The notes below the pieces were generated by a model. It did no database searches and was not told where the DNA came from. It saw only the letters and a program-made list of their open reading frames with translations. Positions 1 to 8,460 of a stretch of DNA of 64,000 nucleotides are shown here, piece after piece. The DNA lies in NCBI GenBank assembly GCA_944372585.1, contig CALVZQ010000006.1:1-64000 (forward strand), given 5' to 3'. The stretch comes from an uncultured Clostridia bacterium (GTDB lineage Bacteria; Bacillota; Clostridia; Christensenellales; UBA1242). Numbering within the stretch: position 1 is the stretch's first letter; each line of letters begins with the position of its first letter. The position numbers were made by a program, and so were the translations under genes.

Positions 1-387
1 AATAGATTTATTAGGCGAAACCATTTGGAAGATTTAAACATACATTTTCACGGACTTAGACACACTTTTTCAAATATGTTGTTTGAACTTAACGAAAATC
101 CAAAAGTAATTCAACAACTTTTAGGTCACAAAGACGTGAAAACAACAATCACTGTCTACAACAATGTCAATAGTGATTATGTAAAAGAAAGCACAAATCG
201 TTTAAACGACAGACTAAATGAAAATGAGATTTTAAGAAAGCAAAACAATCAAAACAAAGAAGAACAAGAAGAAAAGAAATCTATTCTTAAAAATTTGTCT
301 GATGAAGATTTTGATTTAATGTTAGAAGAAATGCTTAAAGAACGAAAAGAAAGAAAACGCAAACGAGAAAAAGATTTTGAGATGTAA
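1..387 (+). CDS. Tyrosine recombinase/phage integrase, C-terminal part
   Basis: The frame is open from the first base, so the start lies outside the window; about 128 residues are visible. It carries the tyrosine-recombinase catalytic end: HGLRH (the H-x-x-R box), then LLGHKD, then TVY with the nucleophilic Tyr. These proteins cut and rejoin DNA at attachment sites through a phosphotyrosine intermediate. A Lys/Arg/Glu-rich tail follows the catalytic Tyr. The gene ends 230 bases before the 3' end of tRNA-Thr, the usual position of an integrase next to a tRNA attachment site. The rest of the mobile element would therefore lie left of the window. The family call is firm; the element type (phage, ICE or genomic island) cannot be told. 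Confidence 0.9.
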   Translation, partial: NRFIRRNHLEDLNIHFHGLRHTFSNMLFELNENPKVIQQLLGHKDVKTTITVYNNVNSDYVKESTNRLNDRLNENEILRKQNNQNKEEQEEKKSILKNLSDEDFDLMLEEMLKERKERKRKREKDFEM

Positions 388-531
388 AATTTACTACACT
401 AGTTTACACCTATTACGCTAGTTTTAGGTAGTTTTAGAGCGAATTAGACCGAGAGTTTAAAATTAAACTCTCGGTCTTTTTTTTATGCAAATTCACTACA
501 CTTTTTGGAGCAGTTTACTACACCTATTGTA
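388..531 (+). repeat. Short direct repeats downstream of integrase, candidate arm-type sites
   Basis: The decamer TTTACTACAC occurs just after the integrase stop (about 390) and again near 513, with the variant TTCACTACAC near 490. A second element, GTTTACACCTATT (about 402), recurs as GTTTACTACACCTATT near 512. Clustered direct repeats beside an integrase are typical of arm-type integrase or excisionase binding sites. The repeats are seen directly; their role is inferred. Confidence 0.45.
446..484 (+). terminator. Strong rho-independent terminator after integrase
   Basis: A 14-bp perfect stem (arms 447-460 and 463-476, starting GACCGAGAG) is followed by eight T. Confidence 0.9.
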
Positions 532-567
532 TTTTTAGCCTAAAATTAAGCAAAATTTTTTGCAAAA

Positions 568-604
568 TAAAAACCCTTGAAAGTGCCTATTTATAAGGGT
601 TTTT
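568..604 (-). terminator. Terminator downstream of tRNA-Thr (bidirectional)
   Basis: The stem AAAACCCTT/AAGGGTTTT has T-rich flanks on both sides. On the minus strand it sits about 15 bases after the CCA end of tRNA-Thr. Confidence 0.65.
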
Positions 605-618
605 CAAAGGTTTATGAT

Positions 619-694
619 TGGAGCTAATGACGGGACTTGAACCCGTGACCTCCGCCTTACCAAGGCGGTGCACTACCGACTGTGCTACATTAGC
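619..694 (-). tRNA. tRNA-Thr (anticodon GGU)
   Basis: A full 76-nt cloverleaf on the minus strand. The acceptor stem is GCTAATG/CATTAGC, the D-stem GCAC/GTGC, and the anticodon stem CCGCC/GGCGG with loop TTGGTAA, giving GGU. The T-arm and an encoded CCA are present. The 3' end faces the integrase, so it is the likely attachment site of the element to the left. Its 5' half is repeated upstream (on its own strand). Confidence 0.95.
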
Positions 695-755
695 ATATTT
701 AGTTTTTGAGTTAAATTTTCTTGTTTTTCAAGTGGTAAAATTTGGCATTTTTTAT

Positions 756-794
756 CTTACCAAGGCGGTGCACTACCGACTGTGCTACATTAGC
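756..794 (-). repeat. Tandem copy 1 of the tRNA-Thr 5' half
   Basis: These 39 bases are identical to 656-694, the 5' half of tRNA-Thr through the anticodon loop plus one stem base. The offset is exactly 100 bp. No 3' half follows, so this is not a complete tRNA. The roughly 61-base AT-rich spacer (695-755) is nearly identical to the next spacer (795-855), which marks a tandem duplication of a 100-bp unit. Confidence 0.9.
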
Positions 795-855
795 ATATTC
801 AGTTTTTGAGTTAAATTTTATTGTTTTTTAAGTGGTAAAATTTGCCATTCTTTAT

Positions 856-894
856 CTTACCAAGGCTGTGCGCTACCTGCTGCGCCACATAAGC
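856..894 (-). repeat. Tandem copy 2 of the tRNA-Thr 5' half, diverged
   Basis: Again offset by exactly 100 bp from the previous copy and ending at the same anticodon-loop point. Several bases differ. One D-stem pair has changed on both sides (GCAC/GTGC to GCGC/GCGC), so the D-stem still pairs. Confidence 0.85.
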
Positions 895-976
895 ATGGGA
901 GAGAAATTCTCTCCGTCCTAATTAAAGTTGCATAATATCCTCCTTTTAACTAGCGGTTTTATTTACTTGGTTTTTC

Positions 977-1016
977 CTTACCAAAGGTTGTGGGCTTTAT
1001 GCTGAGCCACACCAGC
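977..1016 (-). repeat. More decayed tRNA 5'-half-like copy
   Basis: The minus strand reads GCTGGTGTGGCTCAG and later ends in TTTGGTAAG, like the other copies, but the D-loop is degenerate. The rest of 895-1177 holds no convincing gene; a short hairpin lies at about 897-913. Confidence 0.55.
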
Positions 1017-1177
1017 ACAAAATATATGAAGTATTGTTTTCGTTGCGTTTATTTTTTAAATTTTGCTTTCTAATGCACAAAGGTATGTGCTCTGCATAAG
1101 CAATTAGATTTTCCTCTTGCAACTTTTTGGTGTGCCTATGTATAAATACCACATTTTGATTGATTAAGTCAACACTT

Positions 1178-1783
1178 TTATGATATTTTATGATTTTGTT
1201 GTTGCGTTTGGTTTGTTATGGCTCGAGATTTTGTTTTATTGTATAACTTTAGCAATCTTGGGCGATTGTATCTTTGCATGATTACTGGTATTAAATTTAA
1301 TATCGTTGTTATTAGTGTTGAGGTTAAGCCGATTGTTATGTAGAAATGTGGATTTAAAAATACAAAAAAGATCGGACTGAAAATTATTGAAAAGCCATGA
1401 AGATACTCTGCATTGACATTTTCATACAAAAAATCAAAATAAAATTTTTCGTCTTTGACTGGTTTATCTTCTAGATTCTTCTTGAATCCTACTAATCCAC
1501 CAAGGTCCGGAACTACATTTTTCCACTGTTTTACTTTTATTTTTTCATAGAGTTTGATTTCATATTTTGGAACATAAAATATTTTATTGTTTGGGTTGAA
1601 CTTTCGACTGAATATAAATCGGAAAAATAATAACAGCACTCCAGTTATCACACCACAAAAAGTCAAAAAAGAAAAATAATCAGTAAAAATTTCTAAGTAA
1701 GGAATGTTGTTTTGATTGGCTATTGGAAAACTGCAACCAATACCAATTATTGACAAGAAAAGATATATTATTATTAATGCCAT
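1178..1783 (-). CDS. Membrane protein, CrtO-type acyltransferase-like
   Basis: 201 residues. Hydrophobic segments lie near residues 1-20, 33-58 and 128-165. Between them is a WKNVVPDLGG-type segment, and near the C terminus YNRPRL. That layout resembles the glycosyl-4,4'-diaponeurosporenoate acyltransferase (CrtO-like) family, small membrane proteins often found without other carotenoid genes. An AAAGGA site precedes the ATG, which lies 16 bases after the pyk stop, so the gene is probably cotranscribed with pyk. No carotenoid genes are in the window, so the substrate is unknown and the family assignment is tentative. Confidence 0.6.
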   Translation of the reverse strand: MALIIIYLFLSIIGIGCSFPIANQNNIPYLEIFTDYFSFLTFCGVITGVLLLFFRFIFSRKFNPNNKIFYVPKYEIKLYEKIKVKQWKNVVPDLGGLVGFKKNLEDKPVKDEKFYFDFLYENVNAEYLHGFSIIFSPIFFVFLNPHFYITIGLTSTLITTILNLIPVIMQRYNRPRLLKLYNKTKSRAITNQTQQQNHKIS

Positions 1784-1798
1784 AAAATTCCTTTGTGA

Positions 1799-3196
1799 CT
1801 ATAATTTTTTTATTACCATAAGATTTGATCCGCTTTTCCCGGCGACAAGCCCGCTTACAAGAACAACCTTTTCATTTTTCTTTACTAACGTTGTTTCAAG
1901 TGCTTTTTTGAGTGAACTTGAATTGATTTCATCCATGTTTTTATATGTTTTGTCAAGCAGAGGGAAAACGCCATAAAGCAAACTCATTTTGTTGTAGACT
2001 TTTTCGTTTGGGGTGCAGGCAATGATTGGTTCAAATGGTCTGAATCTGCTGATGTTTTCTGCAGTTGCTCCAGATTTTGTCACAACAACAATACCTTTGA
2101 TATTTTCTGTTTGTGAAAGAGCATAAACTGCGTATCCTAAACTTTCAGAATCGTTGTGCGTTATTATGTTTGATCTGCAACCTTCCGTGTAGTTTTCTGT
2201 TTCAATTGCAATTCTTCTCATTGTTTCAACTGCTTCAACTGGAAACTGTCCAGAAGCGGTCTCTCCGGAAAGCATGATTGCAGTTGTTCCATCTAGGATT
2301 GCATTTGCGACATCGGATATTTCCGCACGTGTTGGGCGGGAGTGAGTTATCATGCTTTCAAGCATTTGGGTTGCTGTTATGACAATTTTTCCATAGAAAT
2401 TGCACTTGCTGATGAATTGTTTTTGTAAAATTGGAATCCTTACGAAATCAATTTCAACACCAAGGTCACCACGGGCAACCATAATTCCGTCAGAGACTTT
2501 CAAAATCTTGTCATAATTATTTACACCTTCTTCGCTTTCTATTTTTGAGATGATTTTCACATCTTTAAATTTGATTTCTTTTAGGTACTTCTTTACTTGC
2601 ATAACATCGTCTGCACAGTTTACAAAAGAAATTGCGATGTAATCTGCGTCCATTTCTTTTGCAAACAGAAGGTCGCTTTTGTCCTGTTCACTTAAATATG
2701 GCATATCTGTTTTTATGCCAGGAATATTAATACTCTTATTGTTTGAAAGTTCTCCACCATGAATGACTGTGCATGTGATGTCACAAGCAGATAATTTGTC
2801 CACTTTGAGTTCTATATTTCCATCATTTAACAGAATTTTGGTGCCTTTTTTGAGAATCTTTGGCAAATTTTTGTATGTTACACTCACATGATTTTGATTT
2901 CCAGCCACTTCGTTTGTTGTCAATGTGAAAGTGTCATTGTCATCTAAAATTATTTTTCCATCTTCAAATTGTTTAACCCTTATTTCTGGACCTTTTGTGT
3001 CAATCATGATTGCAACAGGTTTGTTTTTGTTTGATCTTGCCTGCTTAACAGCTTCAATTAATGCTTTGTGAGATTCATGTGTGCCGTGACTCATGTTGAA
3101 TCTTGCAACATTCATGCCTGCATCAATCATTTTCTCAAGTGTTTTGACATCGCTGCTTGTTGGACCAATTGAGCATACAATTTTTGTTTTGTTCAT
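1799..3196 (-). CDS. pyk: Pyruvate kinase
   Basis: 465 residues, a normal single-unit length without the C-terminal PEP-utiliser extension found in many Bacillus enzymes. It makes pyruvate and ATP from phosphoenolpyruvate and ADP, the last step of glycolysis, in the cytoplasm. Visible signatures are the N-terminal KIVCSIGPTS, the catalytic lysine box KIESEEG near 218, ARGDLGVE near 241 (metal and substrate contacts) and TATQMLESM near 275. The GAGGT site upstream fits the ATG. It leads a two-gene minus-strand unit and is divergent from the gene at 3424. Confidence 0.97.
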   Translation of the reverse strand: MNKTKIVCSIGPTSSDVKTLEKMIDAGMNVARFNMSHGTHESHKALIEAVKQARSNKNKPVAIMIDTKGPEIRVKQFEDGKIILDDNDTFTLTTNEVAGNQNHVSVTYKNLPKILKKGTKILLNDGNIELKVDKLSACDITCTVIHGGELSNNKSINIPGIKTDMPYLSEQDKSDLLFAKEMDADYIAISFVNCADDVMQVKKYLKEIKFKDVKIISKIESEEGVNNYDKILKVSDGIMVARGDLGVEIDFVRIPILQKQFISKCNFYGKIVITATQMLESMITHSRPTRAEISDVANAILDGTTAIMLSGETASGQFPVEAVETMRRIAIETENYTEGCRSNIITHNDSESLGYAVYALSQTENIKGIVVVTKSGATAENISRFRPFEPIIACTPNEKVYNKMSLLYGVFPLLDKTYKNMDEINSSSLKKALETTLVKKNEKVVLVSGLVAGKSGSNLMVIKKL

Positions 3197-3371
3197 ATGA
3201 TTACCTCTTTTTGACTATTTTCATGGATATTATATTACAATTGCACTGATTTTGGCAAAAAAAATTGGCACATTTTGACAATTATGACAAAATGATGTTT
3301 TGATTTTGGGGAAAAACTGAGCACAAAACTATGTTTTTTGCAAAATTTTTGTGCTTTTAAATTAAAAAGAG

Positions 3372-3400
3372 TTGTAATCTTGTTTAAAATATGTTAAAAT
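3372..3400 (+). promoter_or_regulatory. Sigma-A-type promoter for the secG-rnr operon
   Basis: TTGTAA, 17 bases, TAAAAT, then an AAGGAG-led start at 3424. It lies in the 227-base divergent gap between pyk and this operon. Nothing else is recognised in the gap. Confidence 0.6.
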
Positions 3401-3423
3401 AACATCTGTTTAAGGAGTGCAAT

Positions 3424-3660
3424 ATGTTTTCGATGCTTTGTAGTCTTTGGGACGATTTTTCAATGTGGGTGACTGATCAATGGTCTCAAACGACATATCT
3501 TCTTGTTGCCTGTGCTTTTGGAATTTTGGGGCTTATGGCTCTTTTGTCGTTCTTCAAGAACAGTTTTAACAAGGGGCAAAAACCAAAATGGGGAACTTTG
3601 ATTTTGTCGATTGTTTTGTTTGCACTCTTGGCGGTGGTTAGTGCCGCAAGATTTGCTTAG
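3424..3660 (+). CDS. Small two-TM membrane protein, unknown
   Basis: 78 residues with two hydrophobic segments (about 25-43 and 58-76), joined by a short Lys-rich loop (NKGQKPKWG). A clear AAGGAG site precedes the ATG. It is the first gene of the operon leading to secG and rnr, with only 17 bases to the next start. I do not recognise a family. Its position suggests a membrane or secretion-related small protein, but nothing in the sequence proves it. Confidence 0.6.
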   Translation: MFSMLCSLWDDFSMWVTDQWSQTTYLLVACAFGILGLMALLSFFKNSFNKGQKPKWGTLILSIVLFALLAVVSAARFA

Positions 3661-3677
3661 ATTAAAGGAGAGTTGTT

Positions 3678-3992
3678 ATGAATAATAGTATGTTGCTTGC
3701 AGATACAGAACTTGTTGCGCCTTGGATTTCCAATTCTTTTCCGATCATCAGAATTGTTCTTTTTTGTTTGGTTGTCGCTTGTGCAATCATTTTGATTATC
3801 ACAACTTTGTTTCAAAACAATGAATCTAACAATACTGATGTAATCACTGGACAACAAGAAAGTTACTATTCAAAAAACAAGGGTGGTTCAAGAGATGCAA
3901 AATTGAAACTTATCACAATCATCACATCAATTGTTGCAGTTGTTTGTGTGGTTTTGTATTTTGTTAGTCTTTTGATTTACTCTGGAAATTAA
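3678..3992 (+). CDS. secG: SecG-like preprotein translocase subunit
   Basis: 104 residues with two membrane segments (about 24-44 and 78-100). They are separated by a polar loop ending in a Gly/Ser-rich stretch (KNKGGSRDAK), the general SecG plan. SecG assists SecYEG protein export. The call rests mainly on topology and on the conserved order secG-rnr-smpB-ssrA. The protein is longer at the N terminus than usual SecG (about 75 residues) and similarity is weak. AAGGAG precedes the ATG. Confidence 0.6.
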   Translation: MNNSMLLADTELVAPWISNSFPIIRIVLFCLVVACAIILIITTLFQNNESNNTDVITGQQESYYSKNKGGSRDAKLKLITIITSIVAVVCVVLYFVSLLIYSGN

Positions 3993-4005
3993 GGATTAAA
4001 CGAGA

Positions 4006-6099
4006 ATGGGTAAAAAAAAAGAAATCTTATCATTAATTGACAAAAATAGTTTGGTTTTTTCAAGTCAAGACAAACTATTTTTATTTCTATCTTCTGCACT
4101 TGATACTGACGTTGAGCAAGTGAAGAAGATTTTTTATTCTCTTTTGGATAATGGAGAAATTTTTGAAATCAGGAAAAATAAATTTATCACAATTCCATCG
4201 CATGGTTATGTCAAGGGTGAGTTTTTTGGCACAGCAAAAGGTTTTGGCTTTGTCAAAGTTGATGGTTTCTCTGATGATATCTTTGTCCCTGCAAACAGAA
4301 CTATGAATGCTCTTGACGGTGAGATGGTTATTGTCAAAATTATGGCACAGTCAGACAACGGTGTGGACGGCGAAGTTGTGAAAATTTTTAAAGAACTTGA
4401 AAACATTGTGGGGGCTGTCAACATTGTTGGTGGAAATTATTTCCTTGATCCAGACAACAACAAAATTCCTTTTGACCTTCCAATTGTCAAAACTGGACTT
4501 AAACTTCAAAAAAATATGAAAGTTTTGGGAAAAATTATCAGAACGGACAAAGGAAAGATCAAATGTGCCGTTCATGAAATTCTTGGATTTGAAGATGATG
4601 TTAAGGCTTTGGAACTTTCGATCATAAGAGAACACAATCTCTTTGAGACTTTTCCTGGACAAGTTGTCGAAGCAGAAAAAACTTTGCCTAAGTCTGTTTC
4701 CTCCTCTCAAAAGAAAGGACGTCTTGATCTGACAAAAGAAACAATCTTCACAATTGACGGAGCCGATGCAAAAGACCTTGATGATGCAGTGAATATCAAA
4801 AAATTTGACAATTTCTATGAACTTGGGGTGCATATTGCTGATGTTGGCGAATATGTTAAACAAGGGAACGTTTTTGATGAAGAAGCATATAAGCGCGGAA
4901 CAAGTGTTTATTTTCCAACATCGGTTCTTCCAATGCTTCCAAAATCACTTTCAAATGGGATTTGCTCGCTCAATGAGGGTGTTGAAAGATTGACACTTTC
5001 TTGCATTATGAAAGTTGATTTCAATGGCAAAGTGATAGACTACAAAATTTGTGAATCAGTGATTAAAAGTGTTGCCAGACTGACTTATGATGAGGTTTAT
5101 GATGCCATTACCGGTGAAAAGCTTAATGACAAAACAAAAAATCTACAGAAAGATTTTCTTTTGATGAGAGAACTTTGCGACATTTTGGAAGAAAACACTC
5201 AAAAGCGTGGTGCTCTTGATTTGGAAATCCCTGAAGTGCAATTTGTTTTTGATGACAAGGGCATGGCTGTAGACTTGACTCGCAGAGAAAGAAATGCAGC
5301 ACACAGGTTGATTGAAGACTTCATGGTTTTGGCAAATGAAACTGTTGCTCATCATTTCAACAAACTTGGAATTCCTTTTGTCTACCGTGTGCATGAGGCG
5401 CCAACAAAAGAAAAGGTTGATGGTGTGTGTGACTTTTTGAAGGGGATTGCTGTTCCATATCCACAAGTTCCCGACAATATCACGCCTGCATATTTTCAAA
5501 AAATTTTGGATAGTGTGGAAAATCTAAACACCAAAGATGTTGTCAACAAAATTGTGCTTCGTTCTATGCAAAAGGCTAAATATGCCAACAAAAATCTTGG
5601 GCACTTTGGTTTGGCGCTTGTGGACTATTGCCATTTCACTTCGCCAATTCGTCGTTATCCAGATCTTACTATTCACCGAATCATCAAAGAGTGGTTGCAC
5701 AAAAAAGGAAACATTGATGCAACTCGAAAAGAAGAGCTTGATGAATTCACTTTTGAAGCAGCGGAACAATCTTCTCAGTGTGAAAGAAATGCAGATTATG
5801 CTGAAAGAGATGTCGACGACCTTTGGAAAGCCTATCTAATGAAAGATAAAATTGGTCAAGAATTTGAAGCAACAATTTCTTCAGTTACAAACTTTGGCAT
5901 GTTTGTTGCTCTTGAAAACACCGTTGAAGGTTTGATTAAGATTGAGGACTTGCCAGATGATGGTTATCTTTTCCTTGAAAAACAACTCAAACTCAAGGGG
6001 ACATCTCATGTCTTTTCAATTGGAGACAAAGTTAAGGTTGTTTTGACGAATGTCAATTTGCAATCTAGAAACATAGATTTCAAGATTGCTGAAAATTAA
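4006..6099 (+). CDS. rnr: Ribonuclease R
   Basis: 697 residues. A processive 3'-5' exoribonuclease that degrades structured RNA and works with the tmRNA system on faulty mRNAs. The layout is an N-terminal winged-helix region, cold-shock-type OB domains (KGFGFVKV near 78), a catalytic RNB domain (about 245-570) with the acidic box DGADAKDLDDAV, and a C-terminal S1 domain (about 625-690). It is followed by smpB and ssrA, which fits trans-translation quality control. Slightly shorter than E. coli RNase R, normal for Firmicutes. Confidence 0.96.
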   Translation: MGKKKEILSLIDKNSLVFSSQDKLFLFLSSALDTDVEQVKKIFYSLLDNGEIFEIRKNKFITIPSHGYVKGEFFGTAKGFGFVKVDGFSDDIFVPANRTMNALDGEMVIVKIMAQSDNGVDGEVVKIFKELENIVGAVNIVGGNYFLDPDNNKIPFDLPIVKTGLKLQKNMKVLGKIIRTDKGKIKCAVHEILGFEDDVKALELSIIREHNLFETFPGQVVEAEKTLPKSVSSSQKKGRLDLTKETIFTIDGADAKDLDDAVNIKKFDNFYELGVHIADVGEYVKQGNVFDEEAYKRGTSVYFPTSVLPMLPKSLSNGICSLNEGVERLTLSCIMKVDFNGKVIDYKICESVIKSVARLTYDEVYDAITGEKLNDKTKNLQKDFLLMRELCDILEENTQKRGALDLEIPEVQFVFDDKGMAVDLTRRERNAAHRLIEDFMVLANETVAHHFNKLGIPFVYRVHEAPTKEKVDGVCDFLKGIAVPYPQVPDNITPAYFQKILDSVENLNTKDVVNKIVLRSMQKAKYANKNLGHFGLALVDYCHFTSPIRRYPDLTIHRIIKEWLHKKGNIDATRKEELDEFTFEAAEQSSQCERNADYAERDVDDLWKAYLMKDKIGQEFEATISSVTNFGMFVALENTVEGLIKIEDLPDDGYLFLEKQLKLKGTSHVFSIGDKVKVVLTNVNLQSRNIDFKIAEN

Positions 6100-6178
6100 A
6101 AAATTCAAAAAATGCACTAAAATTTATCAAAATTTTTGAAAAAATGTCAAAAATATGCTCTTTTTTTCAAAAAGGGTA

Positions 6179-6207
6179 TTGAAATATGATTGATTTAGTG
6201 ATATAAT
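6179..6207 (+). promoter_or_regulatory. Promoter for smpB-ssrA
   Basis: TTGAAA, 17 bases, TATAAT, followed directly by the smpB ribosome-binding site (AGGAG). Confidence 0.75.
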
Positions 6208-6217
6208 AGGAGCGGAA

Positions 6218-6658
6218 ATGAAGGTTATTTCAAACAATAAAAAGGCGTTTTATAACTTCTTCGTTTCAGACTTAGTTGAGGCTGGAATTGTTCTTGAAGG
6301 TTGTGAAGTTAAATCTGTGAGGGCTGGTGGAGCAAGTTTGACAGACAGTTTTGTGACAATCAAAAATGGCGAAATGTTTCTCAAAAATGCTTACATCAAA
6401 CCTTACGAAAAAACCACTTCTTTCAAACCAGACGAAACACGAACCCGAAAGTTGCTTTTAAACAAAAGCGAAATTCAAAAGTTTGAACGTATGGTCAAAG
6501 AAAAAGGCTTCTCCATTGTTCCTACAAAAATTTACTTCAACAGTGCTGGAAAAGTTAAGGTGGAAATCGGACTTGCAAAAGGCAAAAAACTTTACGACAA
6601 AAGACAAACTCTCAAAGAAAAATCTGTCAAACGAGATATTGAAAGATATTCTGTTTGA
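6218..6658 (+). CDS. smpB: SsrA-binding protein SmpB
   Basis: 146 residues. It binds tmRNA and delivers it to stalled ribosomes. The N-terminal pattern NKKAFYNFF..LVEAGIVLEGCEVKS is diagnostic, as is the central GxSLTDSF box. The basic C-terminal tail (KRDIERYS) is the part that enters the mRNA channel. It has its own promoter and AGGAG site and ends four bases before tmRNA starts, so the two partners are coupled genetically. Confidence 0.97.
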   Translation: MKVISNNKKAFYNFFVSDLVEAGIVLEGCEVKSVRAGGASLTDSFVTIKNGEMFLKNAYIKPYEKTTSFKPDETRTRKLLLNKSEIQKFERMVKEKGFSIVPTKIYFNSAGKVKVEIGLAKGKKLYDKRQTLKEKSVKRDIERYSV

Positions 6659-6662
6659 GTGA

Positions 6663-7059
6663 GGGGACGATTTTGGTTTCGACGGGGATATAAGCAAAAT
6701 ATACAAAGCATGTGGTGGTCGCCCATACACCTTAAACATGAGCAAGCGAAATAAACGCAGAAGAAAATGACAATGTTGTTGCTTACAATGCAATGCCTTG
6801 CGCTGCCTAAGTAGACAACAACGACTTGATTGATTTGTTCAATCTGCTCTCCTTTGATTTTGCCAATTGAAGTGTAGGGTATCATCTTAGGCAAAAATTT
6901 CATACCTAGTTACCCTTGTAAGTGTGAAAAATTTTAAGGGATAGTTTTTAAAACTTGTTTATGGGTTAATTAAAAATGAATTTCAATCATAAACTAAACA
7001 TGTAGAAAAATATTTTGTTTTGTTTTCGGACGAGGGTTCAATTCCCTCCGTCTCCACCA
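6663..7059 (+). ncRNA. ssrA: tmRNA (ssrA)
   Basis: About 397 nt. The ends form the tRNA-Ala-like acceptor GGGGACG/CGTCTCC with a G-U third pair (the AlaRS determinant), discriminator A and encoded CCA. GGTTTCGACGGGG follows the 5' end, and the T-arm GGTTCAATTCC precedes the 3' end. The tag frame appears to be A-EENDNVVAYNAMPCAA followed by TAA, located around 6750-6812. It ends in Cys-Ala-Ala rather than the common Leu- or Val-Ala-Ala. It lies directly behind smpB. Confidence 0.95.
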
Positions 7060-7155
7060 AAAATTAGGTCTGATTGTTTGATTTGATTTTCAAACCACAA
7101 TCATGTGGATTTTGGAGATAAACCAAAATTTATCAAAAAAGGAAGGTAATTGGCT

Positions 7156-8379
7156 ATGTTAAACTCTCTTTTGAATGTAGGACAAGCAAGTGTCGATTCT
7201 TTGATTTTGAACATTGTCATCATTTTGGGTGTTGTTATTGCTGGAGCTCTCATTGTTTATTTCTTATGGGAGGCGGTGACATCTCTTGTCAGCAAATCAA
7301 AAAAGAAAGATTCTTCTTCTGAGGAATTACACTTTGATGATGATAAAAAATCTGATAAAAAAGAAAATGTTTTCGTCACAGACTACAGTCTTGAAGCAGA
7401 ACCTGTTAAGGAACAGGAACCAGTTAAAGAAGACGTGGTTTTGATTGATTCAAAAAATGTTGAAGATGTTGATGCGAAAAAGGCTGAAGAAGAAAAAGTT
7501 GAACTTGAAAATCAAACTTCTGAAGAAGATGAAACTGCAAAGAGAAGAGCTTACTTGGAAGCAAGAAGACAAGAACTTATCAGAAGAATGCAAGCTGAAA
7601 TGAATGAGGACAAGCCTGAAACTGTGGAAACTGAAGCAAAATCTGAAGAGGAAAAGGTTGAGGAAATTGCAAATGAACAACCTGTTGAGGAAGAGGTTGT
7701 TGCTGAGCCAGTTGTTGAGGAAATGGCTGATGATGCTCAAGCAGTTGATGAAACTTCCATAGTCAAAGAAGATGTAAACGATCTTGAAGAAGAAAGAAAG
7801 TCTTTGGCTGCTGAAAAAGAAAGATACGAAATGATGGTTAAAGAACTTGAGGAAGCAAAGAAAGCTCTGGCAGAACAAAATCAAGAACCTGCACAAGTTG
7901 CAAATGTTACGGTTGTCACTCCAGTTTTGTCTTTAGATGAATTAAAACAAAAGTTGGCTCAGGCAGAAGAACGTTTGAAAGCAACAGAAAAAGAGTTCAA
8001 ACAATGCAAAAAAGAATATATTCCACTCCGCAAGGTGTGGGCTGCTCATGAGAAAGATGAGAAGAAACTTAGAAGAAAAGAAGCACTTGTTGCCAAACAA
8101 AAGGTTTTGCTTTATGGCGTAAACAACTATGCAGAAATTGACCAAGAAAAAGCGCAAAAATTGGCTGAAGATCTTGATCTTTTGGACGGGCTTAAGCTTT
8201 CTGTTCAACATTGTGAAGAAGTTATGAAGAAAAACGAAGAGAGATATCCTCTTCTTGAAAAAATGTATAATGTTTTGAAAGATAGAAATGATGAGCTCAA
8301 GAGAGATATTGCTTCATATAAAGAAGAAATTGCAAGACTTGAGGCTGAACAAGGCGTTTCTCAAAATGAGGAGAATTAA
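7156..8379 (+). CDS. Membrane-anchored acidic coiled-coil protein, unknown
   Basis: About 407 residues. One membrane segment sits near residues 16-42. It is followed by a long Glu/Lys/Val-rich low-complexity region (about 55-200) and then a predicted coiled coil to the end (runs such as KQKLAQAEERLKATEKE). This resembles a membrane tether or scaffold rather than an enzyme, and I do not recognise a family. The start is ambiguous: ATG at 7156 has GGAAGG nine bases upstream, but TTG at 7150 also lies close behind an AAGGA. It is placed between tmRNA and a strong terminator, so probably transcribed alone. Confidence 0.7.
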   Translation: MLNSLLNVGQASVDSLILNIVIILGVVIAGALIVYFLWEAVTSLVSKSKKKDSSSEELHFDDDKKSDKKENVFVTDYSLEAEPVKEQEPVKEDVVLIDSKNVEDVDAKKAEEEKVELENQTSEEDETAKRRAYLEARRQELIRRMQAEMNEDKPETVETEAKSEEEKVEEIANEQPVEEEVVAEPVVEEMADDAQAVDETSIVKEDVNDLEEERKSLAAEKERYEMMVKELEEAKKALAEQNQEPAQVANVTVVTPVLSLDELKQKLAQAEERLKATEKEFKQCKKEYIPLRKVWAAHEKDEKKLRRKEALVAKQKVLLYGVNNYAEIDQEKAQKLAEDLDLLDGLKLSVQHCEEVMKKNEERYPLLEKMYNVLKDRNDELKRDIASYKEEIARLEAEQGVSQNEEN

Positions 8380-8394
8380 TTGTTAAAAGATATG

Positions 8395-8424
8395 AAAAAA
8401 CCGCTCAAATTAAGCGGTTTTTTT
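8395..8424 (+). terminator. Rho-independent terminator
   Basis: AAAACCGCT, a short loop, AGCGGTTTTTTT, placed just after the coiled-coil gene. Confidence 0.85.
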
Positions 8425-8460
8425 GTTGCAAATTTTTTGTTGAAAAAATAATGGTTGATT

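Noticed and set aside
618..809. Open frame of 63 codons across tRNA-Thr and its repeat
   Set aside because: It is the reverse side of the tRNA and its duplicated half; no ribosome site and no protein-like conservation.
656..1016. CRISPR-like array of 100-bp repeats
   Set aside because: Repeats are tRNA halves with near-identical spacers, decaying with distance; CRISPR arrays have unique spacers and short repeats. No cas genes are present.
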